DNA of 64,000 nucleotides from Tritrichomonas musculus (Eukaryota; Parabasalia; Tritrichomonadida; Tritrichomonadidae), in the NCBI GenBank assembly GCA_039105265.1, contig JAPFFF010000068.1, positions 186,001 to 250,000 on the forward strand, given 5' to 3'. This document shows positions 53,907 to 63,944 of the stretch, piece by piece; positions within the stretch are counted from its first letter, which is position 1; each line of letters starts with the position of its first letter. The notes under the pieces are model-generated. The model did no database searches. It was given only the letters and a program-made list of their open reading frames with translations, and was not told the origin of the DNA. Made by a program: the position numbers and the translations under genes.

Positions 53907-54155
53907 TCATAGTCTATTTTGATGTTCAGCTATAGAGATACGTGCACCAATTGACTTCAATAATAACTTAGCTTTTTCAATGTCTTCAAAGAGTTCTTTG
54001 TATGACTTGATTATATTTATCATTATATCGAATTGACTAGCTATTTTATCATCATCTTCATTCATACATTTTCCAAATATCTTGTCTTTAATAACTTTAA
54101 ATTTTGCATATAGAGCTTCTGCGTCATTATTCAGTCCGTTAATAGCGCTATTCAT
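53907..54155 (-). CDS. 82-aa coiled-coil protein (element D)
   Basis: Starts MNSAINGLNNDAEALYAKF; two residue differences from B noted. Followed by the same hairpin sequences as in B. Confidence 0.7.
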   Translation of the reverse strand: MNSAINGLNNDAEALYAKFKVIKDKIFGKCMNEDDDKIASQFDIMINIIKSYKELFEDIEKAKLLLKSIGARISIAEHQNRL

Positions 54156-54195
54156 TTTAGACAAAAATAAAAAAATAACAATAAAATAAAAGAAG

Positions 54196-54441
54196 TTAAA
54201 TTTTACTAAGTAGTTCGTCTATATGAGGTAGTTCAGTTTTTTCAGTTTGAACACCTACATCTAGAAGTTCTTCTTTCTCTTCTTCTTCTTTCTCTTGATG
54301 TTCATAATAGTTTTTATACAAGTTTACTCGCTTTTTTTTCTTTGGGAACTTGGTAATGTTTCTTTCTTTGTCATCAAGAGGATAATGACGAGGTCCATTA
54401 TTATCAATTCCTTCAACAATGATTGTCCCCCACTTGCTCAT
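54196..54441 (-). CDS. 81-aa protein with NLS-like and LC8-like motifs (element D)
   Basis: Same as the B 85-aa protein except for a shorter Glu/Lys run. FPKKKKRVNL and DVGVQTEK are unchanged. Confidence 0.65.
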   Translation of the reverse strand: MSKWGTIIVEGIDNNGPRHYPLDDKERNITKFPKKKKRVNLYKNYYEHQEKEEEEKEELLDVGVQTEKTELPHIDELLSKI

Positions 54442-54492
54442 ACAAAAATAAAAATGAAATGAAAATATTTAAATCATTCAAAAAGTGAGAAA

Positions 54493-54828
54493 ATGTCATT
54501 TGTGCCACTCAAAGGCTTTACTAACGACTATGAGATCATGAATAGGTACCCCTTTACTATAAGACGAAAGAGTAATCACTTTATATGCAAGGATAGTAAG
54601 CACAATGAAGGGTATATACGTGTTTGTCTAAATGGCACCTACTACTTGAAACATGTACTTATCGCAAGGCAGTTCATACCTAATGATGACCCACGACATA
54701 AAACAGAGATAGACCATAAAAACAGGAATAGGGCTGATTATCACCTAAGTAATCTTCGCTGGGTAACTCCATCCGAAAATAACTATAACAGGGTCATGCC
54801 AAAAATTATAAATGCGAGGGCAGATTAA
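54493..54828 (+). CDS. HNH endonuclease (element D)
   Basis: Identical to the B protein apart from one residue near the start (EIMNRYPF). Confidence 0.85.
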   Translation: MSFVPLKGFTNDYEIMNRYPFTIRRKSNHFICKDSKHNEGYIRVCLNGTYYLKHVLIARQFIPNDDPRHKTEIDHKNRNRADYHLSNLRWVTPSENNYNRVMPKIINARAD

Positions 54829-55057
54829 CTATATATAGTTCTAAGAACTCCAAAGCAAAGTGTTCAATTCGACCTAAAAAATCAACATCATTATCTATCC
54901 TCATTATTTGAAGATGTTCAGGTTTGAAATACTGAGCTGATAATTCTTTTATAGTCTTCATCAATTTTTTTCTTCTAGTTTCATCACTCTCTACATTATA
55001 TTCATGGATGTTCGATAGAATTCTAACGAGGATATACATACGGTCTGATTGAGACAT
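54806..55057 (-). CDS. 83-aa helical protein (element D)
   Basis: Matches the B copy. Divergent from the protease by 15 bases and overlapping the HNH 3' end by 23 bases. Confidence 0.65.
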   Translation of the reverse strand: MSQSDRMYILVRILSNIHEYNVESDETRRKKLMKTIKELSAQYFKPEHLQIMRIDNDVDFLGRIEHFALEFLELYIVNLPSHL

Positions 55058-55072
55058 TTTATAATGATAAAA

Positions 55073-56629
55073 ATGACAAGTGATGTAGGTACACAAACCA
55101 AACCTAACAATAAAATACAACTATTACAAGGTACTATTAAATTTCGACCTAAACTAGTTGATAGAGATGTTGCAAGATTAACAAGAGGTTTGGGTCAAAC
55201 TATATGGAAGTTCTCTAATAATCAAATAAATCTACAAAAATTATATGAGACATATTTAAATACTAGTATAGCTTTTAAAGACGTACTTGAATTTGCTAAT
55301 AGACTCAAGAGAGAGAGACCAAAAGCAAAATTTACAGGTTGTGTGTTTGCGATTAAGAAAAATCAAGATGATAAAGATGAACATGGGCATTACATAACAG
55401 TATTAAAGCCATATCAATATACTCTCCAAGAATCAGATCAAGGTATATTAACAGAGATAAAATTACATTATGATATTATCAACATAAGGATATCTCGAAT
55501 GAAGACTGAGGAGGAAAAACAAGCAGCTAGAGAACTGAGAGAGCAGATGAAAGAAAGAACATTGAAAAGTGATAAGAAAGAATATAAAACTAGAGGTATT
55601 CAAACAGATGATATACCTGAATTGGCTCCATTACCCAGACCTCTTAGAGAGTATCGAACAAGATATTTACAAGATAGATTATCAGACGATGATTTACCAC
55701 CACCACCTCGTGCAGAACCTCCACCTAGAAAAAGGAAGAGAAGTGTAAACATAATTCAACGTAAACTTCAAAGTAGTGTTATTTCAAGCAATAGACCGAA
55801 GAAAAAATCAAAACGACCTCGTTCACCTTCACCTCCACCTCCTCCTCCTTCTCGTTCACCTCCACCTCCACCACCTCCACCTCCTTCATCACCACCTCCA
55901 CAGTTTCCATCATCACATACCTCTCGAGGTACTAGTCCTCCTCCAAGAGAACCCCGTATGACACCACAGAAGACAGGAGAGTATACAGTAGACCAAAGAC
56001 GTCATAAAATTCATGATTGGAGGAGTTTAGTCAATGATGAAAATATAGAAGAAGATGTTATTGATGACTACTTGAAACTTCTATATAACAAAGGAAAGAG
56101 ATTGAATAAACAACCTGGTCAAAAAGAGGCAGAGTTTGATAAAAAGAAAATATTGGTTTTACCTACTGCATTTTATACCCTCCTTTCTAGAGCATATGAG
56201 ACTAATGATATGGAAAAAATACATGAACTGATGAAAAGTCCTATCTCAGGTAAACAGTCATTTTCACATTTCGATAAAGTATTTGTCCCCATTTGCTCAG
56301 ATGGAGAACATTGGGTTTTATGTATTGTTCGATATTCAAAGAAAATAATCGAATGCTATGACTCTGAGAATAAGTCAATGGCACCAGAGGTAAAGACACT
56401 TAATAAGTATATCAATATTTCAGCAACAGGTAAGTTAAAAGCAAAATATTATGATGTACCTAGTCAAAGGAATAACAAGGATTGTGGAGTGTTTCTAATG
56501 GAATCTTGTCGTACCTTTTTGCATGAAGGAGATGGTAAGTTTAAACAACGCAATATGCCAGATATTAGAAAGAGAATACTTCGAGAACTTCAAAACAATG
56601 AATTAGAAACAGGTGTTGTATATAAATAA
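55073..56629 (+). CDS. Adenain/Ulp1-like cysteine protease (element D, 518 aa)
   Basis: The N-terminal domain and protease domain match B and C. The linker after GIQTDDIPELAPLPRP is replaced by an unrelated basic/Pro-rich sequence (REYRTRYLQDRLSDDDLPPP, then PPRKRKRSVN). Catalytic motifs are present. Confidence 0.85.
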   Translation: MTSDVGTQTKPNNKIQLLQGTIKFRPKLVDRDVARLTRGLGQTIWKFSNNQINLQKLYETYLNTSIAFKDVLEFANRLKRERPKAKFTGCVFAIKKNQDDKDEHGHYITVLKPYQYTLQESDQGILTEIKLHYDIINIRISRMKTEEEKQAARELREQMKERTLKSDKKEYKTRGIQTDDIPELAPLPRPLREYRTRYLQDRLSDDDLPPPPRAEPPPRKRKRSVNIIQRKLQSSVISSNRPKKKSKRPRSPSPPPPPPSRSPPPPPPPPPSSPPPQFPSSHTSRGTSPPPREPRMTPQKTGEYTVDQRRHKIHDWRSLVNDENIEEDVIDDYLKLLYNKGKRLNKQPGQKEAEFDKKKILVLPTAFYTLLSRAYETNDMEKIHELMKSPISGKQSFSHFDKVFVPICSDGEHWVLCIVRYSKKIIECYDSENKSMAPEVKTLNKYINISATGKLKAKYYDVPSQRNNKDCGVFLMESCRTFLHEGDGKFKQRNMPDIRKRILRELQNNELETGVVYK

Positions 56630-56650
56630 AGACTTTTTATTCAACTCGAA

Positions 56651-57652
56651 ATGGAATTACCACCAAGTGTTAAAACTCTTTATCCTAATCGAGATAATAT
56701 AGTTAATGATGGTAATACACCTCTTCCAATCGAAACAGCCTACTTCCTTGAGGATGCTCAACATGATAAAGCTAAGTTTAATAGGTATTGGTTTAATTTC
56801 CCACCAGAATGGTCAACTGCAAACAAAGGGGAATCTATTGTTGGTGTTCGTTCAGCACATATCATTAAGAGACGACGCAAAATGGAAGTAGAGATTGAAA
56901 TATATAAGATACATAAGAAAACATATGAGTTTGTCTGTGGTGGAACATGGGATGATGGAACACTAAAAGAAGACTATATAACTGGTACTAATCATGAATA
57001 CGGGTGCTTTAAAGTCATTGATTGGGTGTCAGTCGATGGAGATTTACGTGGATTTTTTGATGCAGTTAATAGTGCTTTCCAGTCATACATTAGAACTTCT
57101 AAATTAGAAAAATTTGTACAAAATGATGACGATATACAAGATAGAGATATACAAACAGATGGATATTATGATAAAAATGGTTTTCATGAAATTATTTATA
57201 CAGAAAGAAATAAAGCAGAGAATCATAAATACTACTATACTAACAGTAAGAATGAACAAGATTGGGATTATACTGCACCATATATGAACTTTTTCCAACT
57301 TAAATCCTGGAATGAAGACTTTGCAGATGTATTTAATATAGGTAATGGAATATTTCAAAATAAACCAGAAAAATATCAAACATGGCACAAGGAATTGATA
57401 TTTGATAATATATGGGACAGACAATCATGTAAAATATATTCATCTATAGGTGAACAAGCATTGCATAACTATATTGGAGATAGTGATGTTGAATATAGTC
57501 CTATTAAGTACTTCAAGTTAAACTCCATGGACCAAAAGTTTTGGATAGACTTCTATAGTAAAGCCCATTATTATTGTCCAACCAAACTACCTCCAAATGA
57601 TTCATTTGTAATCGAAATGCAATTCCTTCAATACGATAAGATGTTTATTTAA
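56651..57652 (+). CDS. Candidate minor capsid protein, variant (element D, 333 aa)
   Basis: The first 77 residues and the last 80 match B and C. The middle is strongly diverged (for example KTYEFVCGGTWDDGTLKEDY), with DIQTDGYYDK retained. This resembles an exchanged surface region. Confidence 0.55.
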   Translation: MELPPSVKTLYPNRDNIVNDGNTPLPIETAYFLEDAQHDKAKFNRYWFNFPPEWSTANKGESIVGVRSAHIIKRRRKMEVEIEIYKIHKKTYEFVCGGTWDDGTLKEDYITGTNHEYGCFKVIDWVSVDGDLRGFFDAVNSAFQSYIRTSKLEKFVQNDDDIQDRDIQTDGYYDKNGFHEIIYTERNKAENHKYYYTNSKNEQDWDYTAPYMNFFQLKSWNEDFADVFNIGNGIFQNKPEKYQTWHKELIFDNIWDRQSCKIYSSIGEQALHNYIGDSDVEYSPIKYFKLNSMDQKFWIDFYSKAHYYCPTKLPPNDSFVIEMQFLQYDKMFI

Positions 57653-57658
57653 AAATAA

Positions 57659-58777
57659 ATGAGTAAAGACGAACCAAGCCCATATGAAAAATTATACAAC
57701 AAAGCTAAATGGAAGACCTTGGACAAATACCTTAGCATGGCAAAACAAGAGAATCTAAATGAAGAAGAAGCAAAGAAATACTTTGATGAAAGAGTAGTAC
57801 ATGATAAGAGAGTACCAAAAGCACAATATATACCTATTGTATCCTAACATCCTCATGGTTATCAAATGGATACCTTCATTAACAATAAAGAGGCAGGTGG
57901 GTTGAATTATCTAATGTTCATCAATATTAACACTCGAAAAGCATATGCATATCCTATGAATGGTAAAGGAGCAAGAGAAGTATTAACAGCACTTCATAAA
58001 TTTGTTAATGATGTACCTCATGTATATTCGATAACAAGTGATGAGGATGCTGCATATTTATCATCAACAGTCTTAGACTTCATGAGAGAGAAGAACATAA
58101 AATACCGAACAACAACTGAGAATAACCATAATGTACTTGGCATTATTAATAGGTTTATGCGAACCATAAGAGATGCTATTGGTGAAAATAGGTTTATTCA
58201 ACCAAAGGAGATGCATGATTTGGTAAACATATATAACAACTCTCCTCATAGGTCTTTAGATAATAAAGCACCTAATGATATTACTCCAGAGGATGAAATA
58301 AAGTACATACAAAAGAATGCACGCATTAATCCATACCATTTTAATCCAGGTGAGAAGGTCAGGTTAGTACTCGAAAAAGAACCATTTGGTAAAAGAAGAA
58401 GTAATTTGTCTAATGAGTCTTATATAGTTGACTCGCAAAAAGGTAACCAGTTTGTGGTCAGGTCCAAAGATGGTTCAACTAGTTCATTCCCTGGATATAG
58501 GTTGTTAAGGACAAGAGACAAAAGGATTAAAGTAGCTGAAAGACTAAATGAAGGTAAAGAAGGTATTATTGAAAAAATATATAACTTTGATGAAGATACT
58601 GGTAAGTATGATTTAAAATGGGAAGGAGTCGAAGGTGATGATGCCTTTGCTAGACAAACTATTAGAGATGTAAGGAGAGGTAATCCATTAGTACTTGGTA
58701 CAGCAGAAAGACAATATTGGTTGGAACAAAAGAAGAAAGGAGAACCAATACCAGATAAAATTATGAAATACATTTAA
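57659..58777 (+). pseudogene. Integrase gene of element D
   Basis: Same domains as in B. The first part is closest to C (VPHVYSITSDE) and the last part to B (ERQYWLEQKKKGEPIPDK). It looks broken (about one break). Confidence 0.8.
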
Positions 58778-58787
58778 AAATTTGTAA

Positions 58788-59654
58788 ATGGATGAACCCC
58801 CAAGTGCAGAACTAATAAATAAAGTAGAAACATTGATTAAAGAAACCTTACGGAAGAACATGAAAGAAATAGATGGAGCATTAATTAAACCATTATCACC
58901 TGATTATCCTTTTAGCACAAACGGTATATATTTTTTAATTGGTAAACCAGGTGCTGGTAAAAGTTTTTGGATATGGAGACATATTATGATAACAGAGAGG
59001 TTGTTTAAACATCCATACTACCAAAAGATAATATTTTGCTCAAGCTCTGGTAAAATGGATAAAACAGCTGAAACACTTAATAAACAGATACAATCAAGAA
59101 TCGATTATGTAAAGGAAAGAGAATTAATGAGTTATCTAAAACGACATCTTCGAAGAAAGATAAAGTATTATGCCATTGTCAAATATGTACTATCTCGAAT
59201 GAAAGAGACCAATGACGAAATGAGGAGGCTCATTGAGAAGCATCATTTAAATGAGCTCAATGATAAAATAATATATATAGCAAATAAGCTCGTCAAGTAT
59301 GAAACATCATCATATCCATATAATACATTATTGATACTAGATGATTGTGCAGGTAGTGATTTATTAAAGAATGGTAATAGTGAATTTATCAAGTTGTTAA
59401 CCAAAACAAGACACTATAATTTAACATGTATCATGGCAATACAAACAATTCGATTTGTTCATATAAATGCTAAAAGGTTAGCAACAGATATCATATGTTA
59501 TACAGGATATAGTGAGGAAGATTTTACGAGCTTGTTGCAACAAACAAATAACTCATTAAATACTAAACAGACAGTAGCTGAGTACCTACAACATAAAGAA
59601 CCACATGAGAAGTTCGTAATGAACATTACGGCATCTAAGTACTATTTTGAATAA
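58788..59654 (+). CDS. Packaging ATPase (element D)
   Basis: Identical in protein sequence to the B copy as far as I can see. Confidence 0.85.
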   Translation: MDEPPSAELINKVETLIKETLRKNMKEIDGALIKPLSPDYPFSTNGIYFLIGKPGAGKSFWIWRHIMITERLFKHPYYQKIIFCSSSGKMDKTAETLNKQIQSRIDYVKERELMSYLKRHLRRKIKYYAIVKYVLSRMKETNDEMRRLIEKHHLNELNDKIIYIANKLVKYETSSYPYNTLLILDDCAGSDLLKNGNSEFIKLLTKTRHYNLTCIMAIQTIRFVHINAKRLATDIICYTGYSEEDFTSLLQQTNNSLNTKQTVAEYLQHKEPHEKFVMNITASKYYFE

Positions 59655-59671
59655 TTTTTATTATTTTTTAA

Positions 59672-60127
59672 ATGGGAATTCAACGTCATTCAGTAGAAGA
59701 TTATTGGAAGCCAAATTATGCTAAACAAAAAGAATTTTCTCCATGGCAAACGATGATAAAAGGAGGAGTAGGTTTAGGTGGTAAATTATTAATGGGAGCT
59801 GCAGATAGTTTTACTGGAGGTCTTGCAAGTAAATTATTGGATGCTTCAGCAGGTGGATTAACCAAGCATGCTGGTGTTATTGGTTCAGTTGCGAGAGGTC
59901 TTGGTGAAAGCTTCTTGAGCGATAAAACAAGAAATAGATTAGCAAACATAGCTGACACAGCATTAAAATATGTCCCAGAAGGAAATGTGAAAACTGCCTT
60001 GTCATCAATTAATAAATCTGCAAAAGGCGATTCAGTTGGTGCACCTCTTGAAAAGCCAACATTTTCATCTAATTCATTAAAAGAGAGTGAATTTACTACC
60101 AACAATCATGCGAGAACTTACATCTGA
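59672..60127 (+). CDS. 151-aa glycine-rich amphipathic protein (element D)
   Basis: One visible residue difference from B (ARGLGESF against ARGLDESF). Confidence 0.6.
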   Translation: MGIQRHSVEDYWKPNYAKQKEFSPWQTMIKGGVGLGGKLLMGAADSFTGGLASKLLDASAGGLTKHAGVIGSVARGLGESFLSDKTRNRLANIADTALKYVPEGNVKTALSSINKSAKGDSVGAPLEKPTFSSNSLKESEFTTNNHARTYI

Positions 60128-60176
60128 TGAAAACTCAATAAAACTCAATTTATTGACTTTTTTTGTTTATTTTTAA

Positions 60177-60710
60177 ATGTCAAAACATCTAACAGGTTCT
60201 AAGAGACTTGCGGTTATTCATAAATGGTTGAATGGAAGGGATGACCCAGATTGGGAAGTTTTGCCAACAAAGAAGAAAGACAAGTATATAGTAAAACCCC
60301 GAAAAACTCCAATTCGTCAAGATTCTCAAGAAAACTCAGAAAGTGAAAATATCGAAGAAACTCAAGAAAACTCAAATAGTGATGATTTTGAAGAAACTCC
60401 CAGAAAGTCATTAAGTTCGAAAGCTGCACGAAAACCTCCAAAACCACGAAAACCTCAACAAACATATGACCCTACTGTGAATGAAGAAATACTCAAACAA
60501 TTAAAATCACTAGGTGAAGAAATGAAGATAAGTCGAGAAAAGAAAGAACAGAGACGAATGATAAAAGAGGTTGTTGATAAAAGAATGAGTCAACCAAGAC
60601 AACAATATGTTCCTGAGGAACCACAACAATATGAAGAACCACCACAACAATATATACCTCCTCAACGAATAATGGGTAGGAGAAATCGCATCTTTGAAGA
60701 TATGATGTAA
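60177..60710 (+). CDS. 177-aa basic core-like protein (element D)
   Basis: Same as B but with one fewer Lys-Pro-Arg repeat unit (six residues shorter). Confidence 0.65.
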   Translation: MSKHLTGSKRLAVIHKWLNGRDDPDWEVLPTKKKDKYIVKPRKTPIRQDSQENSESENIEETQENSNSDDFEETPRKSLSSKAARKPPKPRKPQQTYDPTVNEEILKQLKSLGEEMKISREKKEQRRMIKEVVDKRMSQPRQQYVPEEPQQYEEPPQQYIPPQRIMGRRNRIFEDMM

Positions 60711-60728
60711 ATTTTTTTCATCTAAAAA

Positions 60729-62411
60729 ATGCTCAACAAGGAACAATATATGAGAACCTCAGCTGAGGTTTGTACCCAAATTGCATCCTATTTTGATGTT
60801 GTCGATAATTGCATAGCACTTAGTGATACAAATAAGGCATACTCATTAAATCCTCAAACATCCTATTCACCATCACCACCAATTAAGAGTGGTTCATATA
60901 CAACATGTATTATCTCGCCCAATACACATAATACAGCAGATATATATAATGGCTTTATTCGAGCAGATATGAAAGTGATGATAAAAATAGACAAGCCAAT
61001 TCTAAGTGATTTAGAAAATGTCAGTGGTTATAATTTTGGTAAGGTATGGTTTGGTTTTAAGGATGCTCGAGATGCTGTTGAGAAGTATGAAATTGTAGCT
61101 AATGGTATGACGCTTTATACCCAGAACTTTGGATGTGAAGAATCCTTTTTAACTGCATGTTGTGCAAATGAAGTTACTAAAAGAGCTGATATATATAGTA
61201 AAGCAAGACATAAGGATATTTGGAATGATACTCATGGAAGGAGATGTGGTTTTGTTGCAAATCTTAACAAAGATGTGACTTCTGTTACTGAAACAATTAG
61301 ATTAAAGATTGATTTGCGACGATTCCTACCATTATCTAATATCAAGTACTTGCCAGCATTTGCAGGTAAAATCGAATTACGTCTTTACTTTTCAACAGCT
61401 GGTATGGTATATTGTCCAGTTGGTTTTGAAAAGAGCTTGGTTGCTAATCCACATATAATGAAAGACTTCAATGTTGATGAAATTACCAATGAATTTCGAC
61501 CTATTGGAGAACCAATATGGATGTGGACAAGTACCGAAAAAATAGCAATGGATAAGATTAATCATCCCGACAATCTTCCACCTGTTGGTGAAAATCATGG
61601 AGGAGCATATGAAATTACAGGAGCTGACAAGTCTAAGGAAAGAGTTGACCGAACAATTTACAGTGATTGGAGAACTTGGAGTGTTGTTGATTATTCCATT
61701 GAAGAATGCGCGAGTATTATACCTTGTTTTGGTATTCATGAATCTGTATATACAGCACTTGTTCAAAGATATGCTAACCCACAACATCCACTTACATTCC
61801 CAACACAGATTATGTCATTTTACACTTGTACAAGACCTCTTAATAATGAACAAGATAAAGCAACTATTACTATTACACCTAATTTTGTAGATAGTATGTT
61901 TTGCTTATTCCCACTCAAGCATACGCATAAGACATACTTCAAGAATCCTATGTTTGAAGCATTTCATATGAATTGTGGTAATTACAACAATATTCCTGCT
62001 AAAGCATTTGGTACTAATGGTAAGTATCCAGAGTTCCTCGAATATTGCCAGAATGCAATGAACATGAATGGAGAGCAAAATGGATTTAACAAAGAGGTTA
62101 TAGCAAGTCTAGCTAATGAGTATCAATATAATGAAAATACAACAGGTTATTATCCAAATGATAGGTCCTCATTCTTCATAGGTCTTCCAACTGAAACGGA
62201 TGGAACATATCAACAAGGTCTTTCAAGTCTTGCACCTATTAACTTCGAACTGATATGTAGTCAAAAGGCAGATAATCCATTTAGAAAGGAAGTTGATACG
62301 CCTCCATTATTATGCTTATTAACAGATATATCAATTAGTATTTTGATTAGACCAAATGGTATGCCACCATCAGTACGTATTGGTCCTTATGATTTAACAA
62401 CCCCTGAATAA
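60729..62411 (+). CDS. Major capsid protein (element D, 560 aa)
   Basis: Almost identical to the B copy (one change near the start, NCIALSD against NCISLSD). Confidence 0.85.
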   Translation: MLNKEQYMRTSAEVCTQIASYFDVVDNCIALSDTNKAYSLNPQTSYSPSPPIKSGSYTTCIISPNTHNTADIYNGFIRADMKVMIKIDKPILSDLENVSGYNFGKVWFGFKDARDAVEKYEIVANGMTLYTQNFGCEESFLTACCANEVTKRADIYSKARHKDIWNDTHGRRCGFVANLNKDVTSVTETIRLKIDLRRFLPLSNIKYLPAFAGKIELRLYFSTAGMVYCPVGFEKSLVANPHIMKDFNVDEITNEFRPIGEPIWMWTSTEKIAMDKINHPDNLPPVGENHGGAYEITGADKSKERVDRTIYSDWRTWSVVDYSIEECASIIPCFGIHESVYTALVQRYANPQHPLTFPTQIMSFYTCTRPLNNEQDKATITITPNFVDSMFCLFPLKHTHKTYFKNPMFEAFHMNCGNYNNIPAKAFGTNGKYPEFLEYCQNAMNMNGEQNGFNKEVIASLANEYQYNENTTGYYPNDRSSFFIGLPTETDGTYQQGLSSLAPINFELICSQKADNPFRKEVDTPPLLCLLTDISISILIRPNGMPPSVRIGPYDLTTPE

Positions 62412-62442
62412 ACATAAAGAAGGATATTTTATTTTTTTGTAA

Positions 62443-62877
62443 ATGTCGAATGATTATAGAAGCCCACATGCTGAGATTGTTGGAAGAGAAGGTATGATGT
62501 TTAATGAAGCTACCATGAAAAATAAAGACATAGAATTCCAACATTTTGGTGTATTCAGCAATACTAATACATATTCAGTCACATTCAATCCTTTTATTAA
62601 TCGACCACCTACTCAGATTATCGAACATGATGAGCCTGTTAGATTCCCAGATACTCGAGAACATATAACGAAACCTCTACATGAACCTCCTGTTAGCATA
62701 ACTGATGGTGGATTTTATAGACATATTGGTCAACATGATAAACCAGTACCTCTACTACCAAAATATCTTAAGAAGCCTGAACCACCTGCTATGCAAGGTA
62801 GAGCAAGAGAATATAATAAACAAGATATTAGATATGGACCTACACAACATGTTATTACTCAAAATAATATCTATTAA
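62443..62877 (+). CDS. 144-aa Pro-rich protein (element D)
   Basis: Identical to the B protein. It shows what the C gene looked like before mariner. Confidence 0.65.
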   Translation: MSNDYRSPHAEIVGREGMMFNEATMKNKDIEFQHFGVFSNTNTYSVTFNPFINRPPTQIIEHDEPVRFPDTREHITKPLHEPPVSITDGGFYRHIGQHDKPVPLLPKYLKKPEPPAMQGRAREYNKQDIRYGPTQHVITQNNIY

Positions 62878-62896
62878 AAGTTTTTTTCAAACTTAA

Positions 62897-63421
62897 ATGA
62901 TTAAGAAGAGAAGTACAACTAATGGTGTACAAGCAAATGTATCTTTAGAACCATCAGCAGCTGCATCATCTACATCGAACATCAACAACAACATTATTAT
63001 TAATAAGAGAGACGATGGCAAGGAAGACATTGTTATTACAAGAGACATTGGAGTGCAAACTGAACCTGTTGAAGTTGAACCAGATGTACGTAATGTTATA
63101 CTTGAAGCATATGCACAAATACTACTTAATCAAGACAAAGCACTACTAGCTAACATTATATCAAAGAAATGCATCATAGTACCTATTGAATCTCTTAGCA
63201 ACATCATCAAAGCAATACTACATGTAAATGAGGTTGAAGTACAACTTAATGAAGATGTTGGATGTTGTGCAGCAAAGAGTAGTCCAATACAAAAAATTGA
63301 TGCTATAAAAATCATTAAAGATAATGGAGAAGTAGTTATTGACTTGAAACAAGTATATAATAAAGAATATAATGAACTTGTTAATAATTATCATGTATGT
63401 TTAAAATATTGTATAGTATAA
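62897..63421 (+). CDS. 174-aa family protein (element D)
   Basis: Identical to B, with GVQTEP at residues 52-57. Confidence 0.75.
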   Translation: MIKKRSTTNGVQANVSLEPSAAASSTSNINNNIIINKRDDGKEDIVITRDIGVQTEPVEVEPDVRNVILEAYAQILLNQDKALLANIISKKCIIVPIESLSNIIKAILHVNEVEVQLNEDVGCCAAKSSPIQKIDAIKIIKDNGEVVIDLKQVYNKEYNELVNNYHVCLKYCIV

Positions 63422-63496
63422 AAAAGACATATTAAAAAAAACTTAAAAAAGACATATATAAAAAAACTTAAAATTAGAAGTAATTATTTTTTACTC

Positions 63497-63868
63497 TTAC
63501 TTCTTGTCTTTTGGAGATGAAGCATCTTGTTCATCTTCATCATCATCTTCTTGTGTCTCTGGCGAGTCAGACACTATCGGCACGTGAAAGCCAATAGATT
63601 TTGGTTTTGGAGATTGCGGATTCTTTTTGATATAAACCTCACAGGTAGTGAGATTCATTTGAGTAAGTGCATCAGCAATCTTGTTCAAGTTGGTTTGTAT
63701 CAAAGGGTCATAGTTGATGCAGACACTAGATGGTGTAGAGTTTGTTATTTTTTGGTTGAACAGGAATACAACCTCTTTAACAGCATTGGTGATTTCAGCA
63801 TTAGCACTTTTTATATCATTCTTTTGCTGTTTTTGGTATTCTTTGAAGTCTTTTGCGGTAGACGACAT
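63497..63868 (-). CDS. 123-aa protein with acidic tail (element D)
   Basis: One residue difference from B seen (TPSSVCINYD against TPYSVCINYD). Confidence 0.7.
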   Translation of the reverse strand: MSSTAKDFKEYQKQQKNDIKSANAEITNAVKEVVFLFNQKITNSTPSSVCINYDPLIQTNLNKIADALTQMNLTTCEVYIKKNPQSPKPKSIGFHVPIVSDSPETQEDDDEDEQDASSPKDKK

Positions 63869-63944
63869 TTTAAAAAATGAAGTGATTTTGTTTGCGAATA
63901 TTCAATTTTCAAAAATAATTCAATTTTTTATCTCCAATGAAATC

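Noticed and set aside
57104-57424. 106-codon hydrophobic minus-strand frame opposite the D minor capsid gene
   Set aside because: Present only in the diverged middle of D, opposite a gene that keeps its reading frame; hydrophobicity comes from complementing AT-rich Lys/Asn/Glu codons.
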